The notes beneath the pieces are model-generated. The model did no database searches. It was not told the origin of the DNA and saw only the letters and a list, made by a program, of their open reading frames with translations. Positions 42,418-54,207 of a stretch of DNA of 64,000 nucleotides are shown in pieces. Origin of the DNA: Eutreptiella sp. 'Long Island Sound 2002' (lineage: Eukaryota > Euglenozoa > Euglenophyceae > Eutreptiales > Eutreptiaceae); NCBI GenBank assembly GCA_964036045.1, contig OZ038383.1, positions 33,809,394-33,873,393 on the forward strand. Reading direction: 5' to 3'. The translations under genes were made by a program, and so were the position numbers. Positions within the stretch are counted from its first letter, which is position 1, and the number at the start of each line of letters is the position of its first letter.

Positions 42418-44766
42418 TTGGACCGTATGACAGTGGGAAGAACTGAACTCCCCAATGATCCAATCTACGTCCCCGAGTACTCTCAAGAGAAGATGCCCGC
42501 CCCTGAATGGGGCAGTTTCCTGTCCATCGTGGATGGCTCTCTAAACCCCGTACCTGTGACTGACCTCGACCAGGTGATACTCAAGGAGTTAATGGCCAAA
42601 AACAGAGGCCTTGCCCTCCTGGATCTCAAGAAAAGATCGGAGTACTCTTCGGTCACTACTACGACTGGTGAGTGCTCCGATGAGCAGGGGACACCAGCAG
42701 TCTCCACGCCCTTGGCTGATGCTGATGACTGCCTCAGCGATATCGCCAGTGCTATACCCCCGGTTGACCCGGAGATGGTGACACTGCAGCACGGCGCTTT
42801 CCTAGCGCAGCTGCTTATGGATGAGGTTGACCCTGGTGAGTCCACTCATGGCGGGTCCCATGACCACGCTGTTTTCTCCATGCAGGCCACAGATGGCCCT
42901 ACAGGTCAGGCACCTGGCGCTAAACCCTCACCTAACAATATGCCCGTGTCCTGGTACGATGTACAGGATCTCCAACAGGTACTATGGGCCAAGGCTGAGG
43001 GAATCGAGCGGCAGGCCCGCCTGGACCTCCTCACGAGGACCTGGAAAAGGTCTATATGGCGCGAGGAGGATGATGAAGAGATGACTCTTCCCGATCTTGA
43101 GGTACCCCTGGTATACTCCCTTCACTATGCCCAGCAGGGTCGCCATGACTGGGAGGATGAACTACCCCCTGAAACCATGAGGCGTATGAAGAAACAGGAA
43201 AAAGGGAAGAGCAACCTCCATGCTGAGGAGGACTTTGTTGAGAAACTGGAGAGAATGAACCTAGACCCCCGTCTCAGTAAGCTCATCCAGAAATACCAGG
43301 AGGTTTTTGGAGCGTTGCCCCCACCCCTGTCTTGCAAAAAATTGGTCCAGATGGACCTCAAACTCAAACCAGAGTTTGAAGGGTCTGTGGTAAGACGACG
43401 TCCGTACCCCGCCCCTGAAGACCAGATCGACAAGATCGAACGCCAGATCTAGGAATGTATAGATGCTGGCCTCGTCGAGGAATATAAACACGGGGACTTT
43501 CGCCGCCATTGTAGCCCTTGTTTTCTAGTGGCTAAACCTGGCTCCACTGCGATGCGCTTGGTTGTTGACTACGGTGAGGTCAACAAAAAGACCCAGAACC
43601 ACTCAGGGAGTATCCCCAACATGGAGAACACCCTGGAGAGAATCGCTAAGTGCCGATTCAAAACTAAGATGGACAAGCGTAGTGGCTTCTGGCAGGTAAA
43701 CCTAACCCGAGCAGCCTAGGAACTGCTCGCCTTTGTAACCCCTAAGGGCCGTGTCTTCTGCTGGAAGGTCATGCCCTTCGGTGTCGTGAATGCCCCTGCT
43801 CTCTTTCAGGAGCTGATGAATAAAATTCTATATATCCTGAAACGCAGAACCCTTCTACAGGAACTGGTTTCCCGCGGGGCTAAGATGGAGGCACACATCG
43901 ATGACATGAGCCTGGGTACTAATACGCAGGAGGATCATATCCTCCTCCTACAAGAGTTTTTCACTGTCTGTCAGGAAAACCATCTCCGCATCAAAGTCGA
44001 GAAATGTGAGTTCATGCGTGAGGAGATGGAATATCTAGGTTTTGATGTTGGTTATGGCTGGTGGAAACCAGCCGCATCTAAGATGCAACCCCTGCAAGAC
44101 ATGCAGATACGTGACGACCCTAAGAAGGGTCTGCACGACGTGCGGAGTTTCATTGGCGCCTGCAATTTTTACCGGCGCCATATCCACAATTTTACGTATT
44201 CATTCGCCTCCCTGATTGACCTTATAAAAAAGACCAATCCTTGGCCATGGACCGACAAGGAAGAGGCCTGTTTCCAGGAGTTGAAGAAGAAAATTTCCTC
44301 TACCAACTGCCTGGGGGTACGCCGCCCTAAGGGCGAGATAATACTCGTCACAGATGCCTGTGATGTAGGGGGGGGTGGTACCCTATACCAGTGGCAGGAG
44401 CTTAACCCCGCTGACTTGTCTCACTGCCAGTTTCAAACTTCAGGTCTGAACCGCGATGGAATCCTGAAGCATGACTACCCTGCCAATGAATGGCGTCTGG
44501 TACCTCTTGGTCACTGGAACTGGAAGTGGAATCAAGCACGATCCAACTACAGTACCTATGACCAGGAACTCCTGGCTGGGATGCTCGTGCTCTCTTCTCA
44601 GTCCCGTCTACTTGGTACTAACCCTATCGTTTGGCTTTGCAACCAAGAGCCAGTGAAAATGTTTCAGAAGGGTCCCCCTCCTGAAAAAGTGAAACTAAAA
44701 CGATGGTGGACCTACCTCAGTCAGTTCAGGGTGACTGTCCACCATATCCAGGGTATAAAGAACTAG
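42418..44766 (+). pseudogene. Element B RT and RNase H
   Basis: An acidic linker (42418-43240) leads to RT. A TAG at 43450-43452 interrupts ERQI-stop-ECIDAGLVEE, and another TAG near 43718 interrupts the strand before ELLAFVTPKGR. RT motifs include MRLVVDYGEVNKK, TKMDKRSGFWQVNL (first Asp), WKVMPFGVVNAPALFQ and HIDDMSLG. The thumb region has VRSFIGACNFYRRHI. RNase H follows with EIILVTDACDVGGGGTLYQW (Asp) and TYDQELLAGMLVL (Glu). The frame ends in a TAG before MADYISR, the usual end of Ty3 RNase H. Confidence 0.88.
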
Positions 44767-45830
44767 ATGGCTGACTATATATCTCGTAACAACTTCGACG
44801 CCCTCCTAGGTGAGAGCTCGGAAGCGTTGGGCAAAGAGGCGTTTCAACGCATGGACGTCCAGCTGGACTTATCCATGCGCACTGCAGGTGTACTGGAGGG
44901 CTCAAGTCTGGGAGATTAACATGCTGAGTACAAATACGTACTCAACTCCCTCAGTGATGGCCTAGAGGCACGACTGATAGAAGGCAACGGTTGGTATAAA
45001 GATAACCAATATCTGTACCATGAGGATCGTATAGAGGTGCCTGAGGCACGACTTGATGGTTGCCTACAGTGGGCCCATCTCAGCTCTGGGCATACAGGGT
45101 GCAACAGGTCTGCTGACTTTTTCAGGGAGCGTTTCTACTCCCCAATAACCTGTGCCGAGCTCGTATGCAGTCCATAGTGGACTCCTGTGGTTGTCACGCC
45201 AGCAAACAGAGCGACTCACGTGACCGGGGACTGGTCTCCAGTCTGCCTATCCCCTACTGTGCCAATTCTCTGTTATACGTGGATTTCATCCACGGTCTGC
45301 CTAAGTTTGGTGGTGACAGCTGTTTGGCTGTCACCTGTGGCCTAACTCGTTTCACCCGTGCGTTCCCCTGCAACAGAAAGATAACAGGGGAACAGGCTGT
45401 GATGATTTTGGTTGAACAATGGTTCGAACACTATGGGGCACCTAAGGAGCTGCACTCAGACGAGGATGTACGTATCCGGAGCAATACCGGATGGTACAAG
45501 CGAGTATTGGATGCCCTGAACATCCATGTGACCACAGGTGTGCCCTACACTTACACTTCTAACCCTTTGTGTGAGAGACAGAACCGTGTGTTGGAGCAGA
45601 ACCTGAGGATTTTGATGGAACAGGAGCGTACCAAGGATGGAGTACGTCTGTTACCCTGGGCTGTCTTAGCCATGAACTCCCAGGAGAGTTCTTCTACTGG
45701 CTCTACCCCTCACGGACTGTTCCATGGGGGGCGCCCTGCGTGGTTCTTCAAAACCGCTTTTCCTGAGGACTACAAGAGCCCCGTAGGAGATTGGCTGGAG
45801 CATAGGCAGGACCTGGCTAACCTTTGCTAG
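44767..45830 (+). pseudogene. Element B integrase, zinc domain and core
   Basis: Coding continues from RNase H through MADYISRNN, with a TAA near 44918 and frameshifts around 45165. HLSSGHTGCNR is part of the zinc domain. The catalytic core (45165-45830) shows LYVDFIHGLPKF (first Asp), ELHSDEDVRI (second Asp) and NPLCERQNRVLEQ (Glu). The core ends at a TAG at 45828; the C-terminal part follows in another frame. Confidence 0.85.
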
Positions 45831-46452
45831 AGCTACCCTGAAACACTTTCGAGAACGTGAGTTGACTAGGCGTAACCGCACGAGACGTCCTGCCACTCTC
45901 CAGTTAGGGGACGTTGTGCTGGTACACGATTCGCGATTGCCCACTTGGTCCCGCAACTGTCTGCAGGATCCCTACTTTGGGCCTTATCGTATTGTAAAAG
46001 TAGATGGATCCAGGATCCATGTGAGGTGCAGCCCCTGCCTAGGTGGAGAGTTGCTGTGTGCACCTAAGCAGCTGAGACATTACCACTCGCCTGACCAACT
46101 GTCCTGGGACGAGTGGCGTCTGTCTGATAGAGAGGTCGAGCGCATCGACCTAGAGAACGCTGCCAACCCTGAGGAGGCAGAGGAACTCTAAGAGATGACT
46201 GCCGATGAGAAGGCAGTCTATGGCTACTACGTGGTTGCAGATATTGCACGCCACGAGTATAAACAGGGCTGGAAATTCCTTACCCTGTGGGACGGCTATG
46301 GGCTCTCTGAGGCGACCTGGGAACCCATGTCCGCCTTTATACAGCCAGATGGGATTCTCAACCCCATCTTTCGCTCCTACCTCGTTGAGAACAACGAGGG
46401 ACAGCTACTAACCGGTGCTGAGACCCTGTCCCAGCGGAAGAAGAAACAGTAA
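45831..46452 (+). pseudogene. Element B integrase C-terminus and chromodomain
   Basis: After a frameshift near 45826, LKHFRERELTRRNRTRRP and LQLGDVVLVHDSR begin a GPY/F-type domain with FGPYRIVKVDG. A TAA at 46189-46191 separates a chromodomain read in the same frame (46195-46452): GYYVVADIARHEYKQGWKF, LTLWDGYGLSEATWEP and a final helix. The Tyr-Val-Val start and W...TWEP ending are typical. Chromodomains of chromoviruses direct integration to modified histones. Confidence 0.88.
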
Positions 46453-46834
46453 TCTCCTGGTGCCTATCTATTAGCTGTTTTCTAACCTCCCAGGGGCGGT
46501 GAGCACTCCTGTGCTGAAGAGCTAGGCCTACTCAGTGTGTGCCAGGACAGGTTCAGAACTCCTGTAGAATTCCAGGTACAATGAATGTACTAACTCCCAC
46601 CCTCAATCGGGTTCGGCACTCCAAACACCCACACATCCGCTACTTGCGGAGTACTGCTCCTGCCCTGGCTGTGCCCTGCAGTCCCATGCCTATGGTTACC
46701 AGCGTGACCCAGATGGCCGCTTATCAGGTATGCAGCCACCCAGCGAGTGTGTGCCTTGTTGACCATGTGTTGCATGGGAACTGCCCTGATGTAATGACCT
46801 TGGGGAGCCAACGAAGAACGGTGGCTTTCTACTC

Positions 46835-46843
46835 CAGGGGGGA
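46835..46843 (+). promoter_or_regulatory. Possible polypurine tract of element B
   Basis: AGGGGGGAA is followed by TGACAAGC, which would be the LTR start. The sequence after it does not match the 5' LTR region, so the 3' LTR is truncated or the call is wrong. Confidence 0.4.
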
Positions 46844-47678
46844 ATGACAAGCAAGGTGCTGTGAAGCAAGATGTGTCCACCCTCCTGTTTTTTGCACTGT
46901 GCATCCCCTCCATCCCCGGGGTGCTAGGGGCTGTGTAAGCTTTCACAGCAGGCTTTCACATGACGTTGTTGTTTCTCTACTATACACCTATGGTCTGACT
47001 CAGGAAACCAAGCGTCACCAAAACAGAGACCGTAAGATACACTGCAGCAAAAATGAAAAAAAAACAGGAAAACGCATATTCACTTACTCCTGCTAAGCAG
47101 TTTCAGCTACTTCTGGTTTCATGTAACTACCTCATGCATCAGCTACTGCAGCGCTTCCGGCTGAAGCAGAGCTGTACTTCACTGTTCACTTCTACACTTC
47201 TGGTCAGTATGGGTCTTGACATACAGAGAAAACAGTCATCCTGTCAAACAGCATAAAGATAATCCATTCATTTATGCAGTATGCTTTTATCCCATGCAAC
47301 CTCCCCGCGGTTTGCGCGCTCGAATCATTGAAGCATGCATTGAGAAAGTTGATCTGATGTCTTGCAACCGTTAGGTTCTCCTGGGTGTGCAACTGGATGG
47401 TTTGTCCTCACTTTCTGAGTGTCTATTTTTTTTCGATTGACCCTCAGAATTCTTTTGATGGATCCACCAATAGTCCAGGCTATTCGGTGATTTGCAAAAG
47501 TCCTGGGCTGTTCAAGTTCTGGGCCGATTCTCAATTCCCTTCGAATTTACCGTCATTTCCTTTGGAATTGGCGTCATTTCCGCTATCCCTATATTGGAAA
47601 AACTCCGTGCTTACCGTCATTTCCTACGCTTTGGCATCCCATTCCCGAACTTTGAGCATTCACCGTTCAACGCACAAC
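46844..47678. other. Non-coding junction and 5' region of element F
   Basis: No gene is visible. Shortly before the ORF1 start, CGTCATTTCC occurs three times between 47550 and 47620, perhaps part of the 5' UTR of element F. The 5' end of F cannot be placed. Confidence 0.5.
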
Positions 47679-50600
47679 ATGTCGTTCTTTGGTCTTGGTT
47701 CAAAAAGCAAAGTGCCAACCATTCCACCGCCGTCCCCTTTTCCAATCCCATAAGGCCTCACCTATGGTGCCGCTCAACTCTTGGCTACGCCAAAAACATC
47801 TTGGGAAAATGACTACGTCAAATTCGGCACTTACAAAGAAGGTACTCGCATGTTTGACTCAAAACTCTTCATTGCACACTTCAACATACGCCAATTCCTC
47901 TACAATAGACATCTGTTTGACCGAGATCTAAGGGGCACCGACTTCACCAACGCCTTCATCAACATAGACATCAACAAACAAACTCAACACACCTACCTAT
48001 CGCCCGCCCACGACTTGTTCATGCACGAAGATGAGTACATGCCCAAGGTTGCATTCTACCTTGCACCTCCCATGGACAAAACGGGGTTGCCACCAATGGT
48101 GAAAACTTCCAAACACTACGTAGAATTGTTGAAAAGCCGCTTTGCTTCACCAAGCACTCCAACCCGTGGATGGTTCATAACTACGAGCTACGATAGGGAA
48201 GTCACATCCAAGTCCTACCTCCCCACAATGAAGGGTTCTCTCGTTCAAATAAAACATTTCATCGCCGAGATCCATGTTTTCAAGGAGACCAAAAACCAAT
48301 TTGCTTTGGTAAGGAACAACACACCCAACTTTGTCGAAAAAAACGGACAATCTCTCCCCGTCGTGGCCCTATGGCTTGATAGCCGTAAAAGCAAAACGGA
48401 TGAAATTCAATTCTTTGATGTCAACCTCTACGAGCCATCTCCCTCCGAAGCCTTCCAACACGCCCGCATCAACAAATCACCCAACACGGTCAACTCCAAG
48501 GTTCAGATTGACGTTTCCATCAAGACCCTATGCGCTTTCTATGAAGATTCCAAAGTTCTCAACCCAAAAATCAAGGGAGACTTCTCGCCCACGGACAATA
48601 GAATCATGCAAACGGGTTTCAATCGAGCCCTCGGCGGTTTGAGTGACGCGGCTAGCATCAACTCATCCAATGCTTTCTACCCACTAGGAGGAATCCGCAA
48701 CTTCCGCTCTCCTCTTGAAGGTTGTGTGAGGTATGATTGGGACCTCCCACCGCCCTTCGACACCTACCTTCGCAATGCGGTGGTCAACTCCCCGGCGTAT
48801 GCCAAAGGAGACATTTTCATCATGCGTATCAAAGATCTCTAGAGCATACGAACATTCCAGGTTGTACCCTCTCGTGATTGCAATTCTCGCAACCCCGATG
48901 ACAAAGCGGGCGATATTTGGTCCGTCACAAGGCGGAATTATGCGGCCCACCCACGCTACGGCATGTACGAAGGAGCTCTCATAAAAAACTCAACGAGTCT
49001 GCTAGTTACCCTAGACTACTCGGCGGTACCATGCGAACCTCAAAAAACCCCACTTCAAACTCTAGCAACAAGATTGTTCCGCGACGATGGATTCTTGTTA
49101 GTCAAAGGACCGGCGGGCGCCATGGTTCCCTTTTGGGATGAAAGACCTCAAGCAGCCTCTCTTGCATCTACGGCACTCCCCCAAGGCAAATGGCCTCCTC
49201 CGAAAGACCCAGTCCGCATGCCGAGTGACCCATGCTTAGTTGAAGTGGCCGCGCCGATGACGGAATCTCTTCATTCGGTCAAAATTGTTATGGGCTTGCT
49301 AGGGCCCTTTCTCTCAATTGACAAGGTGATCACATCATCTAACGTTGCCACTCTATACCAACTCAAATATCAAAAGAGGGACTCGGCTCTATTGGCACAT
49401 GGCTTCAGCTACCGGGGAATATCTGCACGCTGCCTTGAACCGGACCATGTCTCTCGGGAAAAAATCCTCAAACCGCACACCGAGGAAAAACACCCCAACG
49501 ACCTCATCGCCATTTTCCAATGTGGAGGAACCCTTGGTGCCAGAGCCTTTGTCACCCAACTCATGGAACTCCAAGATAAACTGGACGCACCACCTCCGAC
49601 CCCGCGCGACGAAATATCCCAATGGAACACGGAAGACAACACGCCTAAGACACCAGCACTCGCTGACACCTCCATGGTCTCCCCTCCTTCACCACCCCTC
49701 TTTCCTCCTTCAGGAGCTACGGCACCCAACAACTCCGAGTCAACCTCAAGCACTCCCTGCCCAACCACGTCCCGTCCGTCACCGCCAACCAACGACCACC
49801 AATCGCCTTCGCCAGCGATGCATCCTCTGACCGAAGGGGACACGGATGACCAACAACTCCTCACTCCAATACTCGAAGCACACACCCACAACCCATACAG
49901 CCCGAACATGAATGAAGAAGTTGGGAACAAAGCCATCTCAGACTCTCAAAATGATCACAGTTTCGCCGAAGCCATCAATGTAGATCAAGACCCCTCGCCG
50001 GAGGAGAAATCCGAGAAAACCGACGCCATCGTAGTCGACCAAGATCCTGCGCCTGAGGTGAACTCCGTCTCCGAAGCTATCAATGAAGATCAAGACCCCC
50101 GGCCAGAAGAGAAAGCCGACAAAATTGACACCATCGAAGTCGACCACGACCCTCCGCCTGAAGAGAACCCCGAAGCTCCCTACAAAATGCCCCCTGCACA
50201 TTTCGCCTCTAACAAAGTCCCCGACGGCCTCGACTACTTTCCAGAACTCTTCACCGCTGAGGAGGATGACAGCCTCATTAGTATATTTCATCACCTCCAA
50301 CCGAATTGGGACACCTCTACGCATCGACATCTGAAGCACGTTGGCTATGGAATGGGAGCTGATGGCACCGATATCACACGGTTGGAAGACCTACCACCCG
50401 AGTTCGAGCCTTACATTGAAAAATATCTGCTTCAATTGTTCTCCCGCGGCATTTCTATCGATGCTCCAAACCAAGTGACTGTCGCCCGTTACGAGCCTGG
50501 TTCAGGCATAGGGGATCATGTGGATGCCGAAGCGTTGGGCAAATATGTGCTAGACTTGAACCTCAGATGTCCCGTCCCCATGCACCTTCGCCATTTGAAG

Positions 50601-50780
50601 GGGGGACATCACTACGTCCACTGGATGGACTCCGGTTCACTTACATGTTTGCGAGGAGAAGCCCGCTGGTCATACTTGCACGCAATTCCCAAAACTACCA
50701 TGGATGAAAGAAATGGCCAATACACGCAACGATTTCTCCGATGCGCCATGATATTGCGCCATTGCGAATGCCATGGTTAA
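47679..50780 (+). pseudogene. Element F ORF1 with C-terminal AlkB-like dioxygenase
   Basis: The frame opens with ATG at 47679 (MSFFGLGSKSKVPTIPPP) and is a single frame of 1033 codons broken only by TAA (47751-47753) and TAG (48840-48842). The N-terminal ~390 residues are unrecognised. Near 49250-49430 a segment could be an RRM-like fold. An acidic tandem repeat (VDQDPSPEEKSEKTDAI and variants, about 22 residues) covers 49970-50170. The C-terminus (about 50205-50770) matches AlkB-family dioxygenases: GLDYFPELFTAEEDDSL, VTVARYEPGSGIGDHVDAE (HxD iron ligands), SGSLTCLRGEARWSYLHAIP (second His) and RCAMILR (RxxxxxR binding 2-oxoglutarate). AlkB enzymes remove alkyl or methyl groups from nucleic acids. 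All expected ligands are present. Confidence 0.85.
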
Positions 50781-52149
50781 AAGTCTGAAGGACGTGCTCA
50801 TCGGGGCTGGCATAGTAGCCCCGTCTGCCTTGATTCTTGTGGAATCCCACATAAACACCGTGCCTTTTTCCCCTTCTCCTCCCTCACCCCCAGATCTCAC
50901 ACACCTCACGGCGACCGACCCTGAACCTACCACCATCCCCTCGGTTGCCGCACGCCCAACACATAATTCAAACACTTCTCGACTCGAGCCACCCTCCATC
51001 CCAAGAACCCCCTCCCCCACCCCAGTGACAACAAAAATCAAAACAGGCTGCGCTCCGGCAAAGTCATCACCCAAAAACGTAATCAGCACCATGCGTGCCG
51101 TCACCCACAATACAGAAAAGAAGCCGCCGACCCCCCTTCTTTTGCAACACTTCAAGCAAGGCTTCGACATTGTTTTCCTACAAGAACTCAGAAAAAAAAC
51201 CCTCCTGCCCCACATTTACAACCAAAAAGGTCACAGAGCTGTGATTTTCTCAAACTTATCCCCCCACCACAAACACGGGTCCGGTTTAGCCTTCTCACCC
51301 CTCGTACGCCAGTTCGTCACCCCTTGCGATAATCCAGACAAGGATGGACTCATCACAGCTGCCCTCCTAACCCTGCCCGGTGCACCACCTCTCCTAGTCG
51401 CCTCGGTGTACGCGCCTGCAGGCGGGGTATGGAGAAGGAAAGTGGAAACCAGCTTATGCCCCCTCCTCAAGCAATTTACAAGCTTCCTGTCCGGGGGTGA
51501 CTTCAATTGTCTGATTCATCCCGCCTTGGACAGCCACGGGCTTCTGAGTGACAATCATTGGCCATGGATCAGACACTCAGCCACGGCCAACCCACCCCTC
51601 CTAGGCGACCCCTACCGCCTGGCTAACCCCACAACACGCAAGTTCACCAGGTATCCACAAGGACACCGTACCAGCTCATCAAGACTAGACTACATTTTCA
51701 TTTCCCCGGCCTCACTGGAGAAGATGTCCCTTTTGGATGCCAGCATTCACTCAGAGAATCGTGGTACTGATCGCCATCCCTCCTCGTACACCCTTTCTGT
51801 CCCCCCCACCCCCTTCCACTCATCTACAGTTACCAAACGTGTTTTCAGAAAGCTCAACAAGTCTGAGATCAGCACGTTCAACGATGCACTGAAAGAAATG
51901 TCTGATTGGTGCAAGTCATTTACCCCTCTCATCAAAAACACCCCCCTTGCTACGGTCCAAAAATACACCTCCATGGTCATTCGGGAGCTAAGCGCTCAAT
52001 ACCACATCACCACAGCCCCCCGCATCAAACCCGACTCCCGAGCCGTCAAATCCATTTGCCCAGCGTTAAATGACGTCCCCCCCCCCAACGCACCTGCAGT
52101 TTTCTGCCCGAACGGCACAATTGAACAATGCAATCCACCAATGGGATGA
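50773..52149 (+). CDS. Element F ORF2, APE-type endonuclease part
   Basis: The ATG at 50773 overlaps the ORF1 stop in ATGGTTAA. After ~100 Pro/Ser/Thr-rich residues comes an exonuclease-endonuclease-phosphatase domain: AVTHNTEK (Asn), FDIVFLQELR (catalytic Glu), LVASVYAPAG, SGGDFNCLI, SSRLDYIFIS and GTDRHPSSY, where RHP stands for the usual DH. It nicks target DNA to prime reverse transcription. The frame runs off at 52149 because of a slip at a run of ten C (52077-52086); the correct continuation is the +1 frame from there. Confidence 0.88.
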   Translation: MVKSLKDVLIGAGIVAPSALILVESHINTVPFSPSPPSPPDLTHLTATDPEPTTIPSVAARPTHNSNTSRLEPPSIPRTPSPTPVTTKIKTGCAPAKSSPKNVISTMRAVTHNTEKKPPTPLLLQHFKQGFDIVFLQELRKKTLLPHIYNQKGHRAVIFSNLSPHHKHGSGLAFSPLVRQFVTPCDNPDKDGLITAALLTLPGAPPLLVASVYAPAGGVWRRKVETSLCPLLKQFTSFLSGGDFNCLIHPALDSHGLLSDNHWPWIRHSATANPPLLGDPYRLANPTTRKFTRYPQGHRTSSSRLDYIFISPASLEKMSLLDASIHSENRGTDRHPSSYTLSVPPTPFHSSTVTKRVFRKLNKSEISTFNDALKEMSDWCKSFTPLIKNTPLATVQKYTSMVIRELSAQYHITTAPRIKPDSRAVKSICPALNDVPPPNAPAVFCPNGTIEQCNPPMG

Positions 52150-54207
52150 CTCTTACAACAAATCTAAATGGTCAAAAATACACAGGTGTCTCATCCAAAA
52201 AACAAACATCAAGAAAACACTCAACGAAGCGGCAGGCCCAACGGAACATCGAGCAGGCTCGTTAAAAGACCCAAACACAGGCAAACTAACATGTGACACT
52301 AAACGTCTCACCGAAATTGTTTCCGACACCCTACTCACGCTGGGCGGTCCTCTAAACTACGAGCCCAGTGCACACACTGCCGAAGAACTCCTCCAGCATA
52401 CACCCCAGTGCCCCCCCACCACCGCGGTCACCCCTACGCCAGAAATGTCATGGCACAATTTCACCTCCTACCTGCACTCCTGCAAACCTTCTAAGGCGGG
52501 TGGCCGAGACTCCACGAATGGGTACCTCTTCCACATCTCTCCTGAACCAGTGAAACAATTTCTGCTCTCTGTCTGCAACCTTCACTTTACCAACGATATG
52601 CCTGATGACTGGTTGGAAGCCAACGTGGTCTTGCTTTACAAAAAAGGCCCAACACACAATCCGGTGAACTACAGACGAATCGCCCTCCTCAACACGCTCT
52701 ACAAAATTGTGGCCACTCACGCTGCCAAACACCTATACGAAATTTCCTCGTGTTATGGCCTGATCCACAAAACCCAGTTCGGGGGCCTTCCCAACCGCCG
52801 GTGCTCAGATCATATTTTTGAGCTATTAGCCAAATACCAAAACTGCTCGGCTTCATATTCTCTGTCCCTCAGGGGTCCCTGTTTAAGACCCTGGAACACT
52901 ACCGCCTCCCCTCCCCCCTCCTCCGTCTCATCCGAGGGCTCTACTGATCTCCACGAGATTACCCGGTAGTTAACGGCCACACCGCTGCATCACACCTGCA
53001 AACCAGGGGCGTCCGCCAAGGATGTCCTTTATCACTGATCCTGTTCGTGTTGTATGTGAATGTCTTATTATTCGCTGTCCCTCACCACCTGTCCACTCCC
53101 ATCACACAACATGAATCTAGCCATGCATTCGTGGATGACCTGCTGTACCGCTCTGAATCCTCCAAACGCATAGAAGAGATCCTATCTTTTTAAGACTCCA
53201 AGGGTAGGGCATGGGGCCTAGACATCAACCTAAGCAAAACGGAACTCCACAGAAAGGGACAGGCCCCTCAAACTACAATCACAGCGCCCTCTGGAGGAAG
53301 GCTGTCAACCATTGACCCAAAAACCCTCGCCCCCCGGAAGGTATACAAATACCTCGGTGTCTATATGTTCACAGACCCCGACCCCACCCTCACATATGAA
53401 CTGGCTAAATCCGAAATCACGTCTTTCTTCACTTTGTTACATCCACTCAACCTCACCCTTTCTGAATACATCCGTCTGGTGAACCTCCAACTCATCCCCA
53501 CTCTCCAATATCGCCTCATGGCACACCCACTCAAACAATCACAGCTTCGCTCCCTGCAAAACATCATTTGAAAAAACATCGCCATTGACCGTGATCCAGA
53601 GAAACGCAACGGCATCTCCAGGTTGGTGTCTAACAAAGACAAATACACTTCCAGACCCCAGGGAGGACTTGACTTGCGCCACTTCCAACACTGCCTAAAC
53701 ATCTCTACTGTCAATGCGGCCATCCGTTACTTGAACAACGAGGGCCCGGACGAAACCAACCAACTTTTTTGGAAGGCAGCACTCAACGAGGACAATTCGA
53801 TGGTCCTTAAGCTGGTCAGCGACGCCTGTCACAGTCTCCACCTAAGATTCAACACCACAAGTTCTGAAATCAACACCCCACCCCACCTCCTCCAAAAAAA
53901 TGAACAGGCCTATGTTCGTTTCACCACTTACTCCAACAACAGAGTTACTAAGTGGGGAAACAAACAACGCCACCAAAACACAGACCTTGGCATCCACAGA
54001 GGCATCGTGACTGATACCTCCTGCGACCAAGCATCCATCTACTTCCCAGGGGACGACACAACCTTCAACCTTCGGGGCTCCGAAAAAGTCTACACCATCC
54101 ACCCCCCAGTCATAGCAGCACCCAGCAACATCCTCGGGAACCACTTTCTCTTGATCCCATCCTACAACGCATGCCCTCCCTTACGTGACAACCCCCTCCC
54201 CCCTTGA
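52070..54207 (+). pseudogene. Element F ORF2, reverse transcriptase part
   Basis: Early RT motifs are clear: VVLLYKKGPTHNPVNYRRIA, LLNTLYKIVATHAAKHL and KTQFGGLPNRRCSDHIFELL. Near 52855 the frame shifts and the strand carrying the first catalytic Asp (normally followed by K-A-F) is missing; SYS is joined almost directly to SVPQGSL. Later motifs return: GVRQGCPLSLILFVLY and HAFVDDLLY (FVDD), then YKYLGVYM. Stops occur at about 52947 (TGA), 53191 (TAA) and 53569 (TGA, at an expected Trp). The C-terminal part includes GGLDLRHFQHCLN, common after LINE RT. There is no zinc knuckle or RNase H. Confidence 0.85.

Larger units (their letters stand above)
38600..46843 (+). mobile_element. Element B: decayed Ty3 chromovirus
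   Basis: The order is 5' LTR/leader, initiator-tRNA primer site, gag with zinc knuckle, protease, Dam-like segment, RT, RNase H, integrase, chromodomain, purine tract. The chromodomain after integrase places it with the chromoviruses. At least ten stops or frameshifts interrupt coding; many stops sit where Gln or Trp is expected, consistent with C-to-T decay. It abuts a truncated relative (C) at about 38300. Confidence 0.88.
47679..54207 (+). mobile_element. Element F: non-LTR retrotransposon with an AlkB domain
   Basis: Two long coding units, ORF1 (47679-50780) and ORF2 (50773-54207), encode an AlkB-bearing protein and an APE endonuclease-RT respectively. This is the two-ORF plan of L1- and Tx1-like LINEs. 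No RNase H is visible. Termini, poly(A) tail and target duplication were not identified; the tail may extend to about 54540. Stops, a C-homopolymer slip and a deletion in RT make this copy inactive. Confidence 0.88.

Noticed and set aside
46844-47650. 3' LTR of element B
   Set aside because: A purine tract and TG start are present, but the sequence does not match the 5' LTR region, so the LTR could not be confirmed.
47679-50780. UAA/UAG read as glutamine (variant code)
   Set aside because: Two UAR stops in ORF1 invite this, but TGA stops break other frames equally and normal UAA/UAG stops end most coding units. Mutation is simpler.
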